From contig NZ_CP080388.1 in assembly GCF_030036535.1 (NCBI RefSeq), positions 248,001 to 312,000 on the forward strand: DNA of 64,000 nt, read 5' to 3'. A program made the position numbers and the translations under genes. The notes beneath the pieces are model-generated. The model made no database searches. It saw only the letters and a list, made by a program, of their open reading frames with translations, and was not told the origin of the DNA. Positions 1 to 10,415 of this stretch are shown here, one piece after another; the stretch's first letter is position 1; every line of letters starts with the position of its first letter. Source of the stretch: Agrobacterium cucumeris. Lineage in GTDB: Bacteria; Pseudomonadota; Alphaproteobacteria; Rhizobiales; Rhizobiaceae.

Positions 1-1093
1 GGCCGCCGAGAACCGCGCCGCTGGAAATGGCGATCTGGAAGGTGGTGAGCAGCAGCGCGCCGGCGCTTTCCGCCTCATCCGAAGCCACGCGGGTGATGAA
101 GCTCTGCACACTGACCGGAAGCGCGCCGAAGGCAAAACCCCAGGAAGCGATGGCGACGCCCGCAACGACGGGAGATGCGCCGGCAATCACCAGAATGGAG
201 GCTGACGCGGCAATCAGCGTCGCAGCGAAGGTCACGGCCCACGCCGTGTTCTTCTCGGCAAGGAAACCGCCGAAGAGATTGCCGAAGAAACCACCGATGC
301 CATAAACCAGAAGAACGAGGGAAATCGCTTCAACGCCGAGCTGCGGCACGTCTTCCAGGAACGGGCGAACATAGGTGAAGCCGGCGAAGTGACCCGCAAC
401 GATGAACAGCGTTGTCAGAAGGCCGATCCGGACCTGCGGCCGCTGCAGCAGCCGGAACATGGTGGAAAGACCGGGTGCGCCGGCCGGCGGCAGAGACGGA
501 ATGGTCAGCAGCTGCACGGCAAGTGCGATGACACCGAGCACACCCGCAACCACGAAGGCCGCACGCCAGCCGAGCGTCGCGCCGATCCATGCGCCCACCG
601 GTGCGGCACAGACGGTGGCGACCGAAACCCCTGTCAGGATGATGGCCATGGCACGCGGCATCTTGTCGAGCGGCACGAGCCGCAGCGCCAGCGCCGCCGA
701 CATCGCCCAGAAACCACCAAGGCCGATGCCGAGCAGGACGCGCGATGCAAACAGCATGAAAAGCCCGTTGGCAAAGGCGGCAAGCGTGCTGGAAATGATC
801 AGCAGCGTGGTGAGCCCGAGAAGTGTCCAGCGGCGGTCGATGCCGCGTGTGCCGATGACGACGCCGGGGCCGGCAACCGCCGCAACCAGCGCGGTGACGG
901 TGATGGATTGTCCGGCAATGCCGGAGCTGATGGCAAGATCTTCCGATAGCGGCGTAAGAAGGCTGACCGGCAGAAACTCCGCCGTCACCAGCCCGAAGAC
1001 ACCGAGCGAAAGCGAAACCACGGCGGCCCACTTCGCATCCGGCTCTTTTCTGCGCGGCACATATTCGAGTTCGTTTATGGTCCGGTTATTCAT
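1..1093 (-). CDS. MFS transporter, DHA1 drug/purine efflux type (3' end cut by window)
   Basis: This is an inner-membrane proton-coupled exporter of the major facilitator superfamily. The visible 364 codons hold about ten to eleven hydrophobic helices, and the C-terminus lies beyond base 1. After a hydrophilic start (MNNRTINELEYVPRRK) comes a first helix with LGVFGLVTAEFLPVSLL, a form common in the AraJ/NepI/YdhP branch of sugar, purine and drug exporters. The ATG at 1093 follows a good AGGAGA site. The gene is divergent from an AraC-type regulator with about 180 bp between them, which suggests that the regulator controls it. The family is clear but the substrate cannot be read from the sequence. 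Confidence 0.87.
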   Translation of the reverse strand, partial: MNNRTINELEYVPRRKEPDAKWAAVVSLSLGVFGLVTAEFLPVSLLTPLSEDLAISSGIAGQSITVTALVAAVAGPGVVIGTRGIDRRWTLLGLTTLLIISSTLAAFANGLFMLFASRVLLGIGLGGFWAMSAALALRLVPLDKMPRAMAIILTGVSVATVCAAPVGAWIGATLGWRAAFVVAGVLGVIALAVQLLTIPSLPPAGAPGLSTMFRLLQRPQVRIGLLTTLFIVAGHFAGFTYVRPFLEDVPQLGVEAISLVLLVYGIGGFFGNLFGGFLAEKNTAWAVTFAATLIAASASILVIAGASPVVAGVAIASWGFAFGALPVSVQSFITRVASDEAESAGALLLTTFQIAISSGAVLGG

Positions 1094-1274
1094 GAAAATC
1101 TCCTGATGCGCATTGCCAGAATGCGCCCTGAAATGGAAGGGCAAGACGATGAAACCGCTGGGAGGCCGGTTCAGCACCCGCAAATCGATGGTCATAAGCT
1201 ATGCGTGACACCCCGGCGTTTCCATGCTAGAAAATCCGTATTCCTTAACCAATCGTCCGAATTTGTGAGATGCC

Positions 1275-2213
1275 ATGAATGATGCCCTGACGGAAATGCT
1301 GCGAGGTCTGAGGCTTGACGGCGTGGAATATGGCCGCTGCCGCATGGCCACCCCCTGGGCCACCGCCTTTCCCGAACAGGAAGCGGCGCGGTTTCATTTT
1401 ATCGGCGTCGGCCAGGCGAAACTGCGAAAGCCTTCCGGCGAATGGCTGATGCTTAAATGCGGCGATGCCGTGCTTCTGCCGCGCGGGCACGCCCATGTGC
1501 TTGCCAGCGGCGAGAATGTGACGCCATCGCCCTTTGACCGTTTCGGCAAGAAGGAAGTCTGCCAGGGCATTTTCGACATGCAATGCGCCAGCGCCGGCGG
1601 CGATACCGTGGCCTTTACCGCTTCCATGCGTTTCAACATGGATAATCTGCACCCGCTTCTGCAGCTGATGCCGGATGTGATGCTGACCAGCGACCTGGCC
1701 AAAAGCGACCCGGCCATTCCCCACCTGCTGGAAGCCATGGCGCGCGAAGTGGAGCTGAACCGCGTCGGCGCCGGTGGCATTCTGGCAAGGCTTGCCGATG
1801 TGCTGACCGCGACCCTGATCCGCACCTGGGTGGAACATGGCTGCGGCGATTCCAGCGGCTGGCTGGCCGCCGTGCGCAATCCCGAACTCGGGCGGGTGCT
1901 GGCCGCCATCCACCTCACCCCGGAAAAGGACTGGAGCGTGGAGGAGCTTGCCTCCTTGATGGGCGCATCCCGCTCCAGTTTCGCGGAACGTTTCACCCGC
2001 GTGGTGGGTGAAAGCCCGGCACGGTATGTGGTGCGCGTGCGCATGCATCAGGCACGTCTATGGCTGCGCGAAGGCATGCGTGTGACGCTCGCTGCGGAAA
2101 AGCTCGGTTACGATTCCGAAGCCTCCTTCAGCCGCGCCTTCAAACGGGTGCTCGGCGCGCCACCCAGCCAGTTCCGCCGCAAGGACGCGGCCGGGCTGGA
2201 GGATGCGGCTTAA
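1275..2213 (+). CDS. AraC family transcriptional regulator with N-terminal cupin domain
   Basis: A 312-residue DNA-binding regulator. Residues 1-190 form a cupin-like sensing domain of the kind often called cupin_6, with the run GDAVLLPRGHAHVLASG typical of these domains. The last 100 residues carry the two helix-turn-helix motifs of AraC proteins; the run LAAEKLGYDSEASFSRAFKR ends with the usual Gly-Tyr-x-Ser-x-x-x-Phe-x-Arg-x-Phe pattern. Family members of this layout usually activate a neighbouring efflux or oxidoreductase gene, and here the divergent MFS gene is the obvious target. The effector is unknown. Confidence 0.88.
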   Translation: MNDALTEMLRGLRLDGVEYGRCRMATPWATAFPEQEAARFHFIGVGQAKLRKPSGEWLMLKCGDAVLLPRGHAHVLASGENVTPSPFDRFGKKEVCQGIFDMQCASAGGDTVAFTASMRFNMDNLHPLLQLMPDVMLTSDLAKSDPAIPHLLEAMAREVELNRVGAGGILARLADVLTATLIRTWVEHGCGDSSGWLAAVRNPELGRVLAAIHLTPEKDWSVEELASLMGASRSSFAERFTRVVGESPARYVVRVRMHQARLWLREGMRVTLAAEKLGYDSEASFSRAFKRVLGAPPSQFRRKDAAGLEDAA

Positions 2214-2296
2214 AAGCTTCAGACAAACCGGGTAAGGATAGTGTGTGAAAACAAATCCGCCTGAAGCGGAAGGGCATCGTCCGGGGAGCATCCACC

Positions 2297-2935
2297 ATGA
2301 GCATGGCCGACGACGCCCGTTTCTGGAACCGGTCAGCACGGAAATATGCGAAAGGCAGGATTTCAGACGAGGCCGGATATGCGCGCACGCTGCAGCGGAC
2401 CCGCGCCCTTCTGAAACCCGACGACAACATACTGGAACTGGGCTGCGGCACCGGGACGACGGCGATCCGGCTGGCGGGTAGTGTCAAAGACTATTATGCG
2501 ACGGATATTTCCGCCGACATGATCGCAATCGCCAAAGAGAGAAAACAAGCCGCCGGCTCTCTCCACAACCTCACCTTCAGCGCAACGACTGCGGAAGCGC
2601 TTGTGCCGGGCGACATGCAGTTCAACGCGGTACTGGGTTTCAACTATCTTCATCTGGTCCGCGACCTGCCCGGCACGCTGCGGCACATTCACGCCCTGCT
2701 TGCCCCGCACGGCCTGCTCATTACCAAGACCCCCTGTGTCGGCGATATGAACCCGCTTATCCGCCTTGTCCTGCCGGCGATGCGGGCAATCGGCAAGGCG
2801 CCCTATGCCGGCGTGTTCAACGCGGCCGAGCTTGGCCGGCATATAAACGCCGGTGGTTTCGACATTCTGGCGACGGAAATTCATGCAACGAAGGGCAATG
2901 ACAACCGCCCTTACATCGTGGCGCGCAAGAGGTGA
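2297..2935 (+). CDS. class I SAM-dependent methyltransferase
   Basis: A 212-residue soluble methyltransferase. Motif I of the Rossmann fold, LELGCGTGTTAIRL, lies near residues 45-58, and an acidic residue follows in YATDISADMI, as expected for binding the SAM ribose. The later stretch LGFNYLHLVRDLPGTLRHIH matches the region after motif IV in UbiE/COQ5-like and methyltransferase_11 proteins. The ATG at 2297 has a GGGGAG site just before it. The gene converges on dnaE2 with a 14-bp gap. The substrate is not evident; homologs are usually annotated only by family. Confidence 0.82.
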   Translation: MSMADDARFWNRSARKYAKGRISDEAGYARTLQRTRALLKPDDNILELGCGTGTTAIRLAGSVKDYYATDISADMIAIAKERKQAAGSLHNLTFSATTAEALVPGDMQFNAVLGFNYLHLVRDLPGTLRHIHALLAPHGLLITKTPCVGDMNPLIRLVLPAMRAIGKAPYAGVFNAAELGRHINAGGFDILATEIHATKGNDNRPYIVARKR

Positions 2936-2949
2936 GCTGAGCCGCCTTC

Positions 2950-5900
2950 TCAGTGAAAATTGCGGGAAATGACCTTTATCCGCTCGACCGCATCGTCATC
3001 ATGGTCGGCGGGCGGCGGGCGTTTCCTGATGACGCGGTGATCATCCGGCGGCATGCCGTGATGAAACTCGTCACCACGCCCATGCGGCAGAGGAAAGGCA
3101 TGGTTGCGCTCGCCCACGCTTGCCAGGGCCTGCGACAGATCGGTCAGCCGGTGGGCGACCAGATGCACCACCTCACCTTCCCGCTGGATCTTGCCGTAAA
3201 TGCCGACCATGCCGGCGGACAACACCACGCGGCGGTATTTTTCGAAGGTTTTGACCCACAGCACCGCATTGGCAATGCCCGTCTCGTCCTCCAGCGTCAT
3301 GAAGATCACGCCCTTTGCCGAACCGGGGCGCTGGCGCACCAGCACCAGACCGGCCGTTTCCAGCCATGTGCCATCCCGAACGCGTACCGCCTCCGCACAG
3401 GTGACGATGCGGCGGCGGGAAAGATCATGCCGCAGGAAGGTCATGGGGTGTTCGCGCAGCGTCAGCCCCACATGGCCATAATCCTGGACCACCTCGCCAC
3501 CATCAGTCATGGGCCTGAGCGCAACGGAGGGTTCCTGAAGCTCTTCGATAACGGCATTTTCCCTGATGGCAGCGGCGGCGAAAAGCGGCAGCGGCTCATC
3601 CCGCAGGGCCTTGATGGCCCAGAGCGCCCCGCGCCTGGCAAGCGAAAGCGCCGGCAAAAAGGCATCGGCCTCCGCCAGACAGACAAGGGCGGCGGCCGGA
3701 ACACCCGCCCTTCGCCACAGATCGTCAACGGAGGCAAAAGGCCGATCCTGCCGGGCGGCGACGATTTTTGCAGCATGGTCATTGGAAATCCCCTTCACCA
3801 TGCGCAGGCCAAGCCGCACGGCAAAGCGGTCCTCACCCTTGCCATTCTTCTTGCCCGTAGGCTCCAGCGTACAATCAAAGCGGCTGTTATTAACGCAGAC
3901 CGGACGCACCTCCACATCATGATCACGCGCATCGCGCACGATCTGCGCCGGGGCGTAAAAACCCATGGGCTGCGAATTGAGAAGCGCCGTACAGAAAATA
4001 TCGGGATGATGGCATTTCAGCCATGAGGAGGCGTAAGCAATCAGCGCGAAGGAAGCCGCGTGGCTTTCGGGGAAACCATAGCTGCCGAAACCTTCCAGCT
4101 GTTTGAAGATGCGTTCGGCGAATTCCTGCTCATAACCGCGCTCTACCATGCCCGTGACCAGTTTCTCCCTGAATTTGGAAATGGTGCCTACATTCTTGAA
4201 AGTCGCCATGGCCCGGCGCAGCTGGTCCGCTTCATCCGCGGTGAAACCGGCGCAATCCATGGCGATCCGCATCGCCTGCTCCTGAAACAGCGGAACACCC
4301 ATCGTCTTTCCCAGGACGCTTTCAAGTTCTTTTTTCGGAAAAAGGACCGCTTCCTTTCCCTGCCGGCGGCGTAAATAAGGATGCACCATATCCCCCTGAA
4401 TGGGGCCGGGGCGAACGATGGCAACCTGAATGACGAGGTCGTAAAACTCCTTCGGCCTCAGGCGCGGCAGCATCGACATCTGCGCCCGGCTTTCAATCTG
4501 GAACGTGCCGAGCGTATCGGCCTTCTGGATCATGGCATAGGTAGGCCCGTCATCCGGCGGCATGGCGGCGAGATCGTATTTTTCTCCCGTGCGTGCCTCC
4601 AGCATGTCGAAGCCGCGCTTCATGCAGGAGAGCATGCCAAGCGCCAGGCAATCCATCTTCATGAACTTCACGACATCGATATCGTCCTTGTCCCATTCGA
4701 TGATCTGGCGATCATCCATGGCGGCGGGTTCGATCGGCACCAGCTCGTCCAGCCGGTCATGGGTCAGAACAAAGCCACCCGGATGCTGGCTGTGATGGCG
4801 CGGTGTGCCCACAAGCTGGTTGGCCAGTTCGAAGGCAAGCTTCAGGCGGCGATCCTCCATATTGAGGTTCAGTTCCTTTACCTGCTTTTCACCCACCCCT
4901 TCGCTCCAGCGCCAGACCTGCGAAGACAGAAGCTTGGTCAGGTCTTCCGGCAGGCCCAGAACCTTGCCGACATCGCGCAGCGCCCCACGCCCGCGATAAC
5001 GGGTAACGACGGAGCAGAGTGCGGCCTTGTCACGGCCGTAGGTGTCATAGACCCACTGAATGACCTCTTCACGCCGCTGGTGTTCAAAATCTACGTCGAT
5101 ATCCGGCGGCTCTCCCCGGTTCTCGGAAACAAAACGTTCAAAGACGAGATTGCTGAAAAGGGCAGGATCGATGGCGGTGATGCCAAGCACAAAACAGATA
5201 ACCGAATTGGCCGCCGAACCACGCCCCTGACATAGAATATCTTTTGAGCGCGCATAACGGACAATGGCATTCACCGTCAGGAAATAGGAGGCATATTGCA
5301 GCCTGCCGACAACCGCCAGTTCATGATGCAACGCCTTTTCCACCTTCTCGGGTAAACCGTTCGGATAACGCCCCGGCACCGCTTCCCATACCATCTTCTC
5401 CAGCGCCTGCTGCGCCGTCAGCCCCGGCAGGCTGCGCTCCTCGGGATATTGATAGACCAGTTCCTTCAGCGAAAATTTGCAGCGTTTCGCAATTTCAAGG
5501 CTACGGGAAAGCGCTTCAGGGTAACGGGCAAACAGCCGGTGCATCTCTTCCGGCGGCTTCATATAGCGGTCGGCGTGGCGTTCGCGGCGGAAACCGGCCT
5601 CATCGATGGTGCAATTATGACGGATGCAGGTGACGACATCCTGCAGCATGCGCCGTTCCGGCACATGAAAGAGCACGTCATTAGTCACCACGGTCGGCAC
5701 ACCTGCGACCTGCGCCATCTCCGATAGCTCGAAAAGCCGCATCTGGTCGTTGGGGCGTCTTCTGAGGCTGAGTGCCATATAGGCCCGGTCGGCAAAGGCG
5801 GCTTTGAGACGTCGCAGCCGCAGTGCGCAGAGATCATCCGCGAGGTCAGCGAGCAGCACGACGATCAGGCCTTCGCCATAGGCAACGAGATCGTCCCAAG

Positions 5901-6228
5901 CGAGCCGGGATTTGCCCTTGCCGCCTCTTTTCTTGCCGACGGAAAGCAGCCGGCAAAGCCGCCCGTAAGCCGCGCGATCCATGGGATAGGCGAGCACGGA
6001 AAGATCATCGTCCAGATCGAGCCGGCAACCGATGATGAGGCGGATGCCATGATTATGGGCGGCTTCATAAGCGCGGGGAATGCCCGCAAGACTGTTGCGG
6101 TCCACGATACCAAGCGCCTCGATGCCGAGATTTTTGGCCTGTTCGAAAAGCTCTTCGCAGGAGCTTGCCCCGCGCAGGAAGGAAAAATGCGTGGTCACCT
6201 GCAGCTCGGCATAACGGGGCGCATTCAT
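2950..6228 (-). CDS. dnaE2: error-prone DNA polymerase DnaE2 (ImuC)
   Basis: A 1092-residue C-family polymerase that carries out translesion synthesis during the SOS response. Reading from the N-terminus: a PHP domain (residues about 5-200, beginning [18 protein letters not shown]), the polymerase palm with the catalytic acidic motif [12 protein letters not shown] near residues 373-384, a helix-hairpin-helix region, and an OB-fold near residues 980-1070 ([20 protein letters not shown]). The length and the absence of the long C-terminal tau-binding part separate it from replicative DnaE1. It overlaps the imuB stop by 4 bp, so the two are translationally coupled. It is the last gene of a LexA-controlled imuA-imuB-dnaE2 operon. 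Confidence 0.97.
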   Translation of the reverse strand: MNAPRYAELQVTTHFSFLRGASSCEELFEQAKNLGIEALGIVDRNSLAGIPRAYEAAHNHGIRLIIGCRLDLDDDLSVLAYPMDRAAYGRLCRLLSVGKKRGGKGKSRLAWDDLVAYGEGLIVVLLADLADDLCALRLRRLKAAFADRAYMALSLRRRPNDQMRLFELSEMAQVAGVPTVVTNDVLFHVPERRMLQDVVTCIRHNCTIDEAGFRRERHADRYMKPPEEMHRLFARYPEALSRSLEIAKRCKFSLKELVYQYPEERSLPGLTAQQALEKMVWEAVPGRYPNGLPEKVEKALHHELAVVGRLQYASYFLTVNAIVRYARSKDILCQGRGSAANSVICFVLGITAIDPALFSNLVFERFVSENRGEPPDIDVDFEHQRREEVIQWVYDTYGRDKAALCSVVTRYRGRGALRDVGKVLGLPEDLTKLLSSQVWRWSEGVGEKQVKELNLNMEDRRLKLAFELANQLVGTPRHHSQHPGGFVLTHDRLDELVPIEPAAMDDRQIIEWDKDDIDVVKFMKMDCLALGMLSCMKRGFDMLEARTGEKYDLAAMPPDDGPTYAMIQKADTLGTFQIESRAQMSMLPRLRPKEFYDLVIQVAIVRPGPIQGDMVHPYLRRRQGKEAVLFPKKELESVLGKTMGVPLFQEQAMRIAMDCAGFTADEADQLRRAMATFKNVGTISKFREKLVTGMVERGYEQEFAERIFKQLEGFGSYGFPESHAASFALIAYASSWLKCHHPDIFCTALLNSQPMGFYAPAQIVRDARDHDVEVRPVCVNNSRFDCTLEPTGKKNGKGEDRFAVRLGLRMVKGISNDHAAKIVAARQDRPFASVDDLWRRAGVPAAALVCLAEADAFLPALSLARRGALWAIKALRDEPLPLFAAAAIRENAVIEELQEPSVALRPMTDGGEVVQDYGHVGLTLREHPMTFLRHDLSRRRIVTCAEAVRVRDGTWLETAGLVLVRQRPGSAKGVIFMTLEDETGIANAVLWVKTFEKYRRVVLSAGMVGIYGKIQREGEVVHLVAHRLTDLSQALASVGERNHAFPLPHGRGDEFHHGMPPDDHRVIRKRPPPADHDDDAVERIKVISRNFH

Positions 6229-7778
6229 GCGAAGACCCCATGGATGAACCAGCCCTGCGAACCCGTTTCGGCATGTTCGCCATCACCGGAGCGGAAAATC
6301 CAGAAGCGCTCGCCACCTTCGTTTTCCACCATGAAATAATCGCGTACGGCGGCCTTTTCCCGGTCGCGTTTCCACCATTCGCCGAACACCCGTTCCGGCC
6401 CGTCGGCGCGCCTGACATTATGGCGCACGCCTTTCCAGAGGAAATAACGCGGCGGATGGTCGGGCAGCAGCGCCAGCGTCTCGATGGGTTCAGGCCTTGC
6501 AAAAAGCCTGACCGGACGCGGCCAGTGGCCGGGCCAACCGAGCGTATCCTCCGCCGCCAGCGCCGCAACTGAAGTAAGGGAACGTTCCGGCACATCGCTT
6601 GCCACCGCCGCATAACGATAGACCCGGTGGCCGCGATTGAGGATGACATCGACCGTATCGGCGATTTCCGCACGGCCTTCCTCCAGAAGCGAAGAACGGG
6701 CCTGCGCGGCGATAAGCGGCTCGGCATGGGTGGCGGTCAGCACCATCATCTCGATGCCGAAGCCGGGATCGATAGTGTCGATGCGGTCAGTCAAAAGCCG
6801 GACAAGCTGTTTGACATCGCGCACCGGTCTGGACGTGCCGGCCCGTATGGCCTGCAGGCCGCTATCCACCCGGTGCAGCACCAGATCGACCCGGCGCGCG
6901 CCGAGGCCGCGTTTTTCCAGCGCGACGCAAAGTTCGGCAACCAGCTTTTGGCTATAACGGGCAATCGTTTCCGCCGCTGCGATGGGTTCGGGAAAGGCGC
7001 GCCGCACCTCCACCAGTTCGGCCACCCGCACCGGTTCGATGGGTTCGCCGATCTCGCCGAGCGCCTGGGAAAGACGGCGAACGATCTCGGGGCCGAAACG
7101 CAGGGTCAGCGGCGCGCGCGGGGCTTCGGCAAGCTCGCCGATGCTGCGGAAACCGAGCACCTTCAGCCCGGAAACGATACGCTCCTCCAGCCTCAACGCA
7201 GCAAGCGGCAAGCTGCTGATCGCCCTCCGCTGCCCGCCCGGCGGCACGATGCTGATTACCTCAGGGCTAAAACGCGCCAGCGCATGGGCCGCACCCCAGC
7301 TATCGGCAATGGCGGCGCGGGCGGCAAAGCCTGCGGCATGCAGGCGGTTGACCATGCCGCTCAGCATCAGCGTCTCATTGCCATGCAGATGATCCGCACC
7401 CGCCGTGTCCAGCACCAGCCCGTCGGGTGGGTCGGCGGCGACGATCGGGGCATAGATGCGCAGGAAATGAAAGGCCAGCTGCTGCAGGGCGCGGGCATCA
7501 GCAGCCGCATCCAGATCTTCAACGAGAAGACCCGGCACCAGCGCCTGCGCCTTGCTGACCGGCGTGCCGGGGCGGATGCCCGCCGCCTTTGCCGCCTTGT
7601 CGAGCGCCAGCACCAGCCGGCGGCTGCCCTGACGGCCAATCATGACCAGCGGCTTTTCAACCGGCGGCGCGTCCTTGCCCGAAAGACGCCGGAAACGATC
7701 CGTCGGCCATGTCGGCAGGTAGAGCGAGACGACCCTTTGCATCACAGGCTTCCACTTCAAATTCGGCACTTTCGCCAC
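6225..7778 (-). CDS. imuB: Y-family polymerase-like protein ImuB
   Basis: A protein of up to 517 residues related to Y-family polymerases. In the studied systems ImuB lacks polymerase activity and acts as the hub that links DnaE2 and ImuA to the beta clamp. The start region [18 protein letters not shown] is the usual ImuB opening. The little-finger region follows near residues 230-350 and a C-terminal tail after 400. The start may be ATG 7778 or the more conserved internal ATG at 7742 (MQRVVSLYL). Both lie inside imuA, which overlaps it by 86-122 bp. The 3' end overlaps dnaE2 by 4 bp. Confidence 0.95.
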   Translation of the reverse strand: MAKVPNLKWKPVMQRVVSLYLPTWPTDRFRRLSGKDAPPVEKPLVMIGRQGSRRLVLALDKAAKAAGIRPGTPVSKAQALVPGLLVEDLDAAADARALQQLAFHFLRIYAPIVAADPPDGLVLDTAGADHLHGNETLMLSGMVNRLHAAGFAARAAIADSWGAAHALARFSPEVISIVPPGGQRRAISSLPLAALRLEERIVSGLKVLGFRSIGELAEAPRAPLTLRFGPEIVRRLSQALGEIGEPIEPVRVAELVEVRRAFPEPIAAAETIARYSQKLVAELCVALEKRGLGARRVDLVLHRVDSGLQAIRAGTSRPVRDVKQLVRLLTDRIDTIDPGFGIEMMVLTATHAEPLIAAQARSSLLEEGRAEIADTVDVILNRGHRVYRYAAVASDVPERSLTSVAALAAEDTLGWPGHWPRPVRLFARPEPIETLALLPDHPPRYFLWKGVRHNVRRADGPERVFGEWWKRDREKAAVRDYFMVENEGGERFWIFRSGDGEHAETGSQGWFIHGVFA

Positions 7779-8421
7779 CGCGACATCGCAAGAGCTCCAG
7801 CAACCAGCGCGGCCTGCCCACCCCCGGCACCGGCAAGGGCGAAGAGGGCCGCACGGAGATGCGCCAGCGGGTCACCGCCGCCGTCGGCTCCCCGAACAGC
7901 GCCGCATCGGCTTGACGCCGGAAGCGGCGGATGGCGATGCCGGTAACCCCAGAGGTTTCCGCCGCCAGCTGCAGCCGCCGCGAGGCGGTCATCGGCAGTT
8001 TCGCCACTTCACCCATCACCGCGCCGAAACCATTGCAGCGCAAGCCCTCCTCGAAACAGTCAAGCACGCCTTTCTCATCGCGGCATTCAACGATGATGAG
8101 CCGGTTCTGCGACAGGCCGGCCTGTGTCAGACCTGGCATGAACAGATCCCGCCGGGTGACACACCATAAAACCTTGCCGGAAAGCCGTGCCGCCACACCG
8201 GCAGCAAACAGCGCTGCCGCTGCCCCATCGGCAACGCCATTGCCGCCACCGCTCAGCTCATGCAGGCAACCAAGCTTTAGCCCGCCTCCCGGCAGGTGAT
8301 GGTCGATGGTATCCACGCCGAAAGGCAGGGTCTCGTGCAGCCGCTCAGGGCCGTTACCGATCCTTTCCAGCCTTTCACGCAGCTCTTCGACAACGAGCAA
8401 CTGGTCCGCGCGCTTTTGCAT
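7657..8421 (-). CDS. imuA: ImuA, RecA-like SOS mutagenesis protein
   Basis: A 254-residue protein of the ImuA (SulA/RecA-like) family, the first gene of the SOS mutagenesis cassette. Visible family features are GVDTIDHHLPGGGLKLGCLHELSG near residues 34-57, the equivalent of the RecA start of the ATP fold, and VLWCVTRRDLFMPGLTQAGL. In Caulobacter and mycobacteria the corresponding proteins are needed with ImuB and DnaE2 for damage-induced mutation. The ATG at 8421 lies 38 bp downstream of a perfect LexA box. Its 3' part overlaps imuB in another frame. Confidence 0.95.
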   Translation of the reverse strand: MQKRADQLLVVEELRERLERIGNGPERLHETLPFGVDTIDHHLPGGGLKLGCLHELSGGGNGVADGAAAALFAAGVAARLSGKVLWCVTRRDLFMPGLTQAGLSQNRLIIVECRDEKGVLDCFEEGLRCNGFGAVMGEVAKLPMTASRRLQLAAETSGVTGIAIRRFRRQADAALFGEPTAAVTRWRISVRPSSPLPVPGVGRPRWLLELLRCRGGESAEFEVEACDAKGRLALPADMADGSFPASFGQGRAAG

Positions 8422-8459
8422 GGCATGACGGTTTTCAATTCCGGATTTTCAATCTTGCT

Positions 8460-8474
8460 GTTCTTGTTTTGTTC
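8460..8474 (-). promoter_or_regulatory. LexA (SOS) box of the imuA operon
   Basis: On the plus strand the bases read GTTCTTGTTTTGTTC, an exact GTTC-N7-GTTC direct repeat. This is the established alphaproteobacterial LexA site. It lies 38 bp upstream of the imuA ATG, where it would cover the promoter, so the cassette should be induced by DNA damage. Confidence 0.93.
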
Positions 8475-8651
8475 CTATTTCAGCAAAGAGTCAAGCAACA
8501 GGCTGTCTCTCATCAACAGTTTGCACGGGAAGAGAGGATTAAGCCCTTGCAGCGCTTCGTCCCGCCGTTAAAACGGAATTGTCCGCTTGGTGCCGTTCTT
8601 CTCACGAGAACCGATGCGCCACGGACATCAGGGTTTTGGAGGAAACCGCCG

Positions 8652-9008
8652 ATGATCGCCAGCATTTTGATTGCCGTGGTTGCGGCCATCCACATTTACA
8701 TCGTCATTCTGGAAATGCTGCTGTGGGAAAAGCCGGCCGGCCGCAAGGCCTTTGGCCTCTCGGCGGATTTCGCCCGGCAGACGAAGGTGCTGGCCGCCAA
8801 TCAGGGGCTTTATAACGGGTTTCTGGCAGCCGGGCTGATCTATGGGCTCATGCAGGGCGATACCGGGCTGAGCTTCAAGGTCTTTTTCCTCACCTGCGTT
8901 CTGGTGGCCGGTATTTTCGGTGCCGTTACCGCCAATACCATGAAGATCCTGTTCATTCAGGCGCTGCCCGCCCTTTTGGCGCTTGGCGCGCTCTGGATTG
9001 GAGTATGA
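8652..9008 (+). CDS. DUF1304 family membrane protein
   Basis: A 118-residue protein with four predicted membrane helices, of the DUF1304 family. The family signature is visible in HIYIVILEMLLWEKPAGRKAFG and LAANQGLYNGFLAAGL. The biochemical role of this family is unknown. The upstream frame stays open to 8187, but that part antisenses imuA and lacks membrane character, so the ATG at 8652 was chosen. The gene sits 4 bp before the glycerate kinase and is probably co-transcribed with it. Confidence 0.88.
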   Translation: MIASILIAVVAAIHIYIVILEMLLWEKPAGRKAFGLSADFARQTKVLAANQGLYNGFLAAGLIYGLMQGDTGLSFKVFFLTCVLVAGIFGAVTANTMKILFIQALPALLALGALWIGV

Positions 9009-9012
9009 ACCG

Positions 9013-10299
9013 ATGACCGCATGGAATGACAGCCGCGCCAAAGACGCCCTCAACCGGATTTTCATGGCGGCAGTCGCAAGCGCCGATCCGGCGAAGGTGC
9101 TGCAACACCACCTTCCCTCCCCGCCCAAAGGCCGCTGCGTGGTGGTGGGGGCGGGCAAGGCCTCGGCCGCCATGGCCGCAGCACTCGACAAGGCCTGGGC
9201 GGATGTCGATCTCTCCGGTGTGGTGGTGACCCGTTATGGCCATGCCGTCCCAACCTCCCGTATCGAGATTATCGAGGCTTCCCATCCCGTACCTGATGAC
9301 AAAAGTGCTGAGGCGGCCAAACGCATTCTCGCCGCCGTTGAAGGCCTGACCGCCGAGGACATGGTGATCGCGCTGATTTCCGGCGGCGGTTCGGCGCTGA
9401 TGGTCGCCCCCGCCGAAGGCATGACGCTTGCCGACAAGATGGCCGTCAATCGTGCCCTCTTGGCCAGCGGCGCGACGATTTCGGAAATGAACGCCGTGCG
9501 CAAGCACCTCTCCCGCATCAAGGGCGGACGGCTGGCGCTGGCCGCCAAGCCGGCCAAGGTTGTTTCACTGCTGATTTCCGACGTGCCCGGAGACGACCCC
9601 TCCGAAATCGCCTCCGGCCCGACGGTTGCCGATCCAAGCGATATTGAAACCGTGCGGGAAATCGTCTCGCGTTATGAGCTCGATCTTCCCGAAACCGTGC
9701 GCAGGGTGCTGGAAAAGGGCGAAGAAACACCGAAGGCCGGCGATATCGACGAGGATGTCAGGATGATCGCGGCCCCCTCGCTTGCCCTGCAGGCGGCGGC
9801 GGATGAGGCGGTGAAGCTTGGCCTTACGCCGCTTATCCTCGGCGATTCCCTCGAAGGTGAATCCAGGGATGTCGGCGCGGTCATGGCCGGCATTGCTCTC
9901 TCCGCCAGCCGCAAGGGCCTGCCGGTCAAAGGCCCGGCCGTTTTGCTTTCGGGCGGCGAAACCACGGTCACGCTGAACAGGGGAGTTGGCGGCAAGGGAC
10001 CGGCCGGCAAAGGCGGCCGCAACACGGAGTTTCTGCTGAGCCTTGCACTGACGCTGAAGGGTGCTGACGGCATCTGGGCGATTGCCGGCGACAGCGACGG
10101 CATAGACGGCGTGGAGGATGCGGCAGGGGCGGTGGTGACACCGGATACGCTTGCCCGCATGCGCGCTGCCGGTGTCGATCCGCGCCAGTCGCTCGTAAAC
10201 CACGACAGCTATACCGCTTTCAAAGGGGTCGGTGATCTCGTGGTGACGGGGCCGACGCTGACCAATGTGAATGATATCAGGGCGATCTTGATCGGCTGA
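9013..10299 (+). CDS. glycerate 2-kinase (MOFRL family; often annotated hydroxypyruvate reductase TtuD)
   Basis: A 428-residue cytoplasmic enzyme of the GckA/TtuD family, which phosphorylates D-glycerate to 2-phosphoglycerate. The N-terminal DUF4147 domain shows CVVVGAGKASAAMAAALD and LISGGGSALMVAPAEGM; the C-terminal MOFRL domain shows GGRNTEFLLSLAL and AIAGDSDGIDGVEDAAGA. The name hydroxypyruvate reductase persists for this family from the tartrate gene ttuD, but kinase activity is the better-supported function. It links glyoxylate, tartrate or serine breakdown to glycolysis. The start at 9013 avoids overlap with the DUF1304 gene. Confidence 0.93.
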   Translation: MTAWNDSRAKDALNRIFMAAVASADPAKVLQHHLPSPPKGRCVVVGAGKASAAMAAALDKAWADVDLSGVVVTRYGHAVPTSRIEIIEASHPVPDDKSAEAAKRILAAVEGLTAEDMVIALISGGGSALMVAPAEGMTLADKMAVNRALLASGATISEMNAVRKHLSRIKGGRLALAAKPAKVVSLLISDVPGDDPSEIASGPTVADPSDIETVREIVSRYELDLPETVRRVLEKGEETPKAGDIDEDVRMIAAPSLALQAAADEAVKLGLTPLILGDSLEGESRDVGAVMAGIALSASRKGLPVKGPAVLLSGGETTVTLNRGVGGKGPAGKGGRNTEFLLSLALTLKGADGIWAIAGDSDGIDGVEDAAGAVVTPDTLARMRAAGVDPRQSLVNHDSYTAFKGVGDLVVTGPTLTNVNDIRAILIG

Positions 10300-10360
10300 A
10301 ATCGGGAGGGGTGGAGCGGGCCACGGCCATCAGCTGCGCCCACCCGCAGGCACGGCCATT

Positions 10361-10387
10361 TTGACTATATTCTCGGAGAGGTATAAT
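10361..10387 (+). promoter_or_regulatory. sigma70-like promoter of the small secreted protein
   Basis: TTGACT (10361-10366) and a perfect TATAAT (10382-10387) are separated by 15 bp, slightly shorter than ideal. Transcription would begin near 10393-10395. An mRNA start there leaves no room for a ribosome site before the ATG at 10395 and supports the ATG at 10416. Confidence 0.55.
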
Positions 10388-10415
10388 CTGGGGCATGTCC
10401 TTTGGAGCCTCAGCC

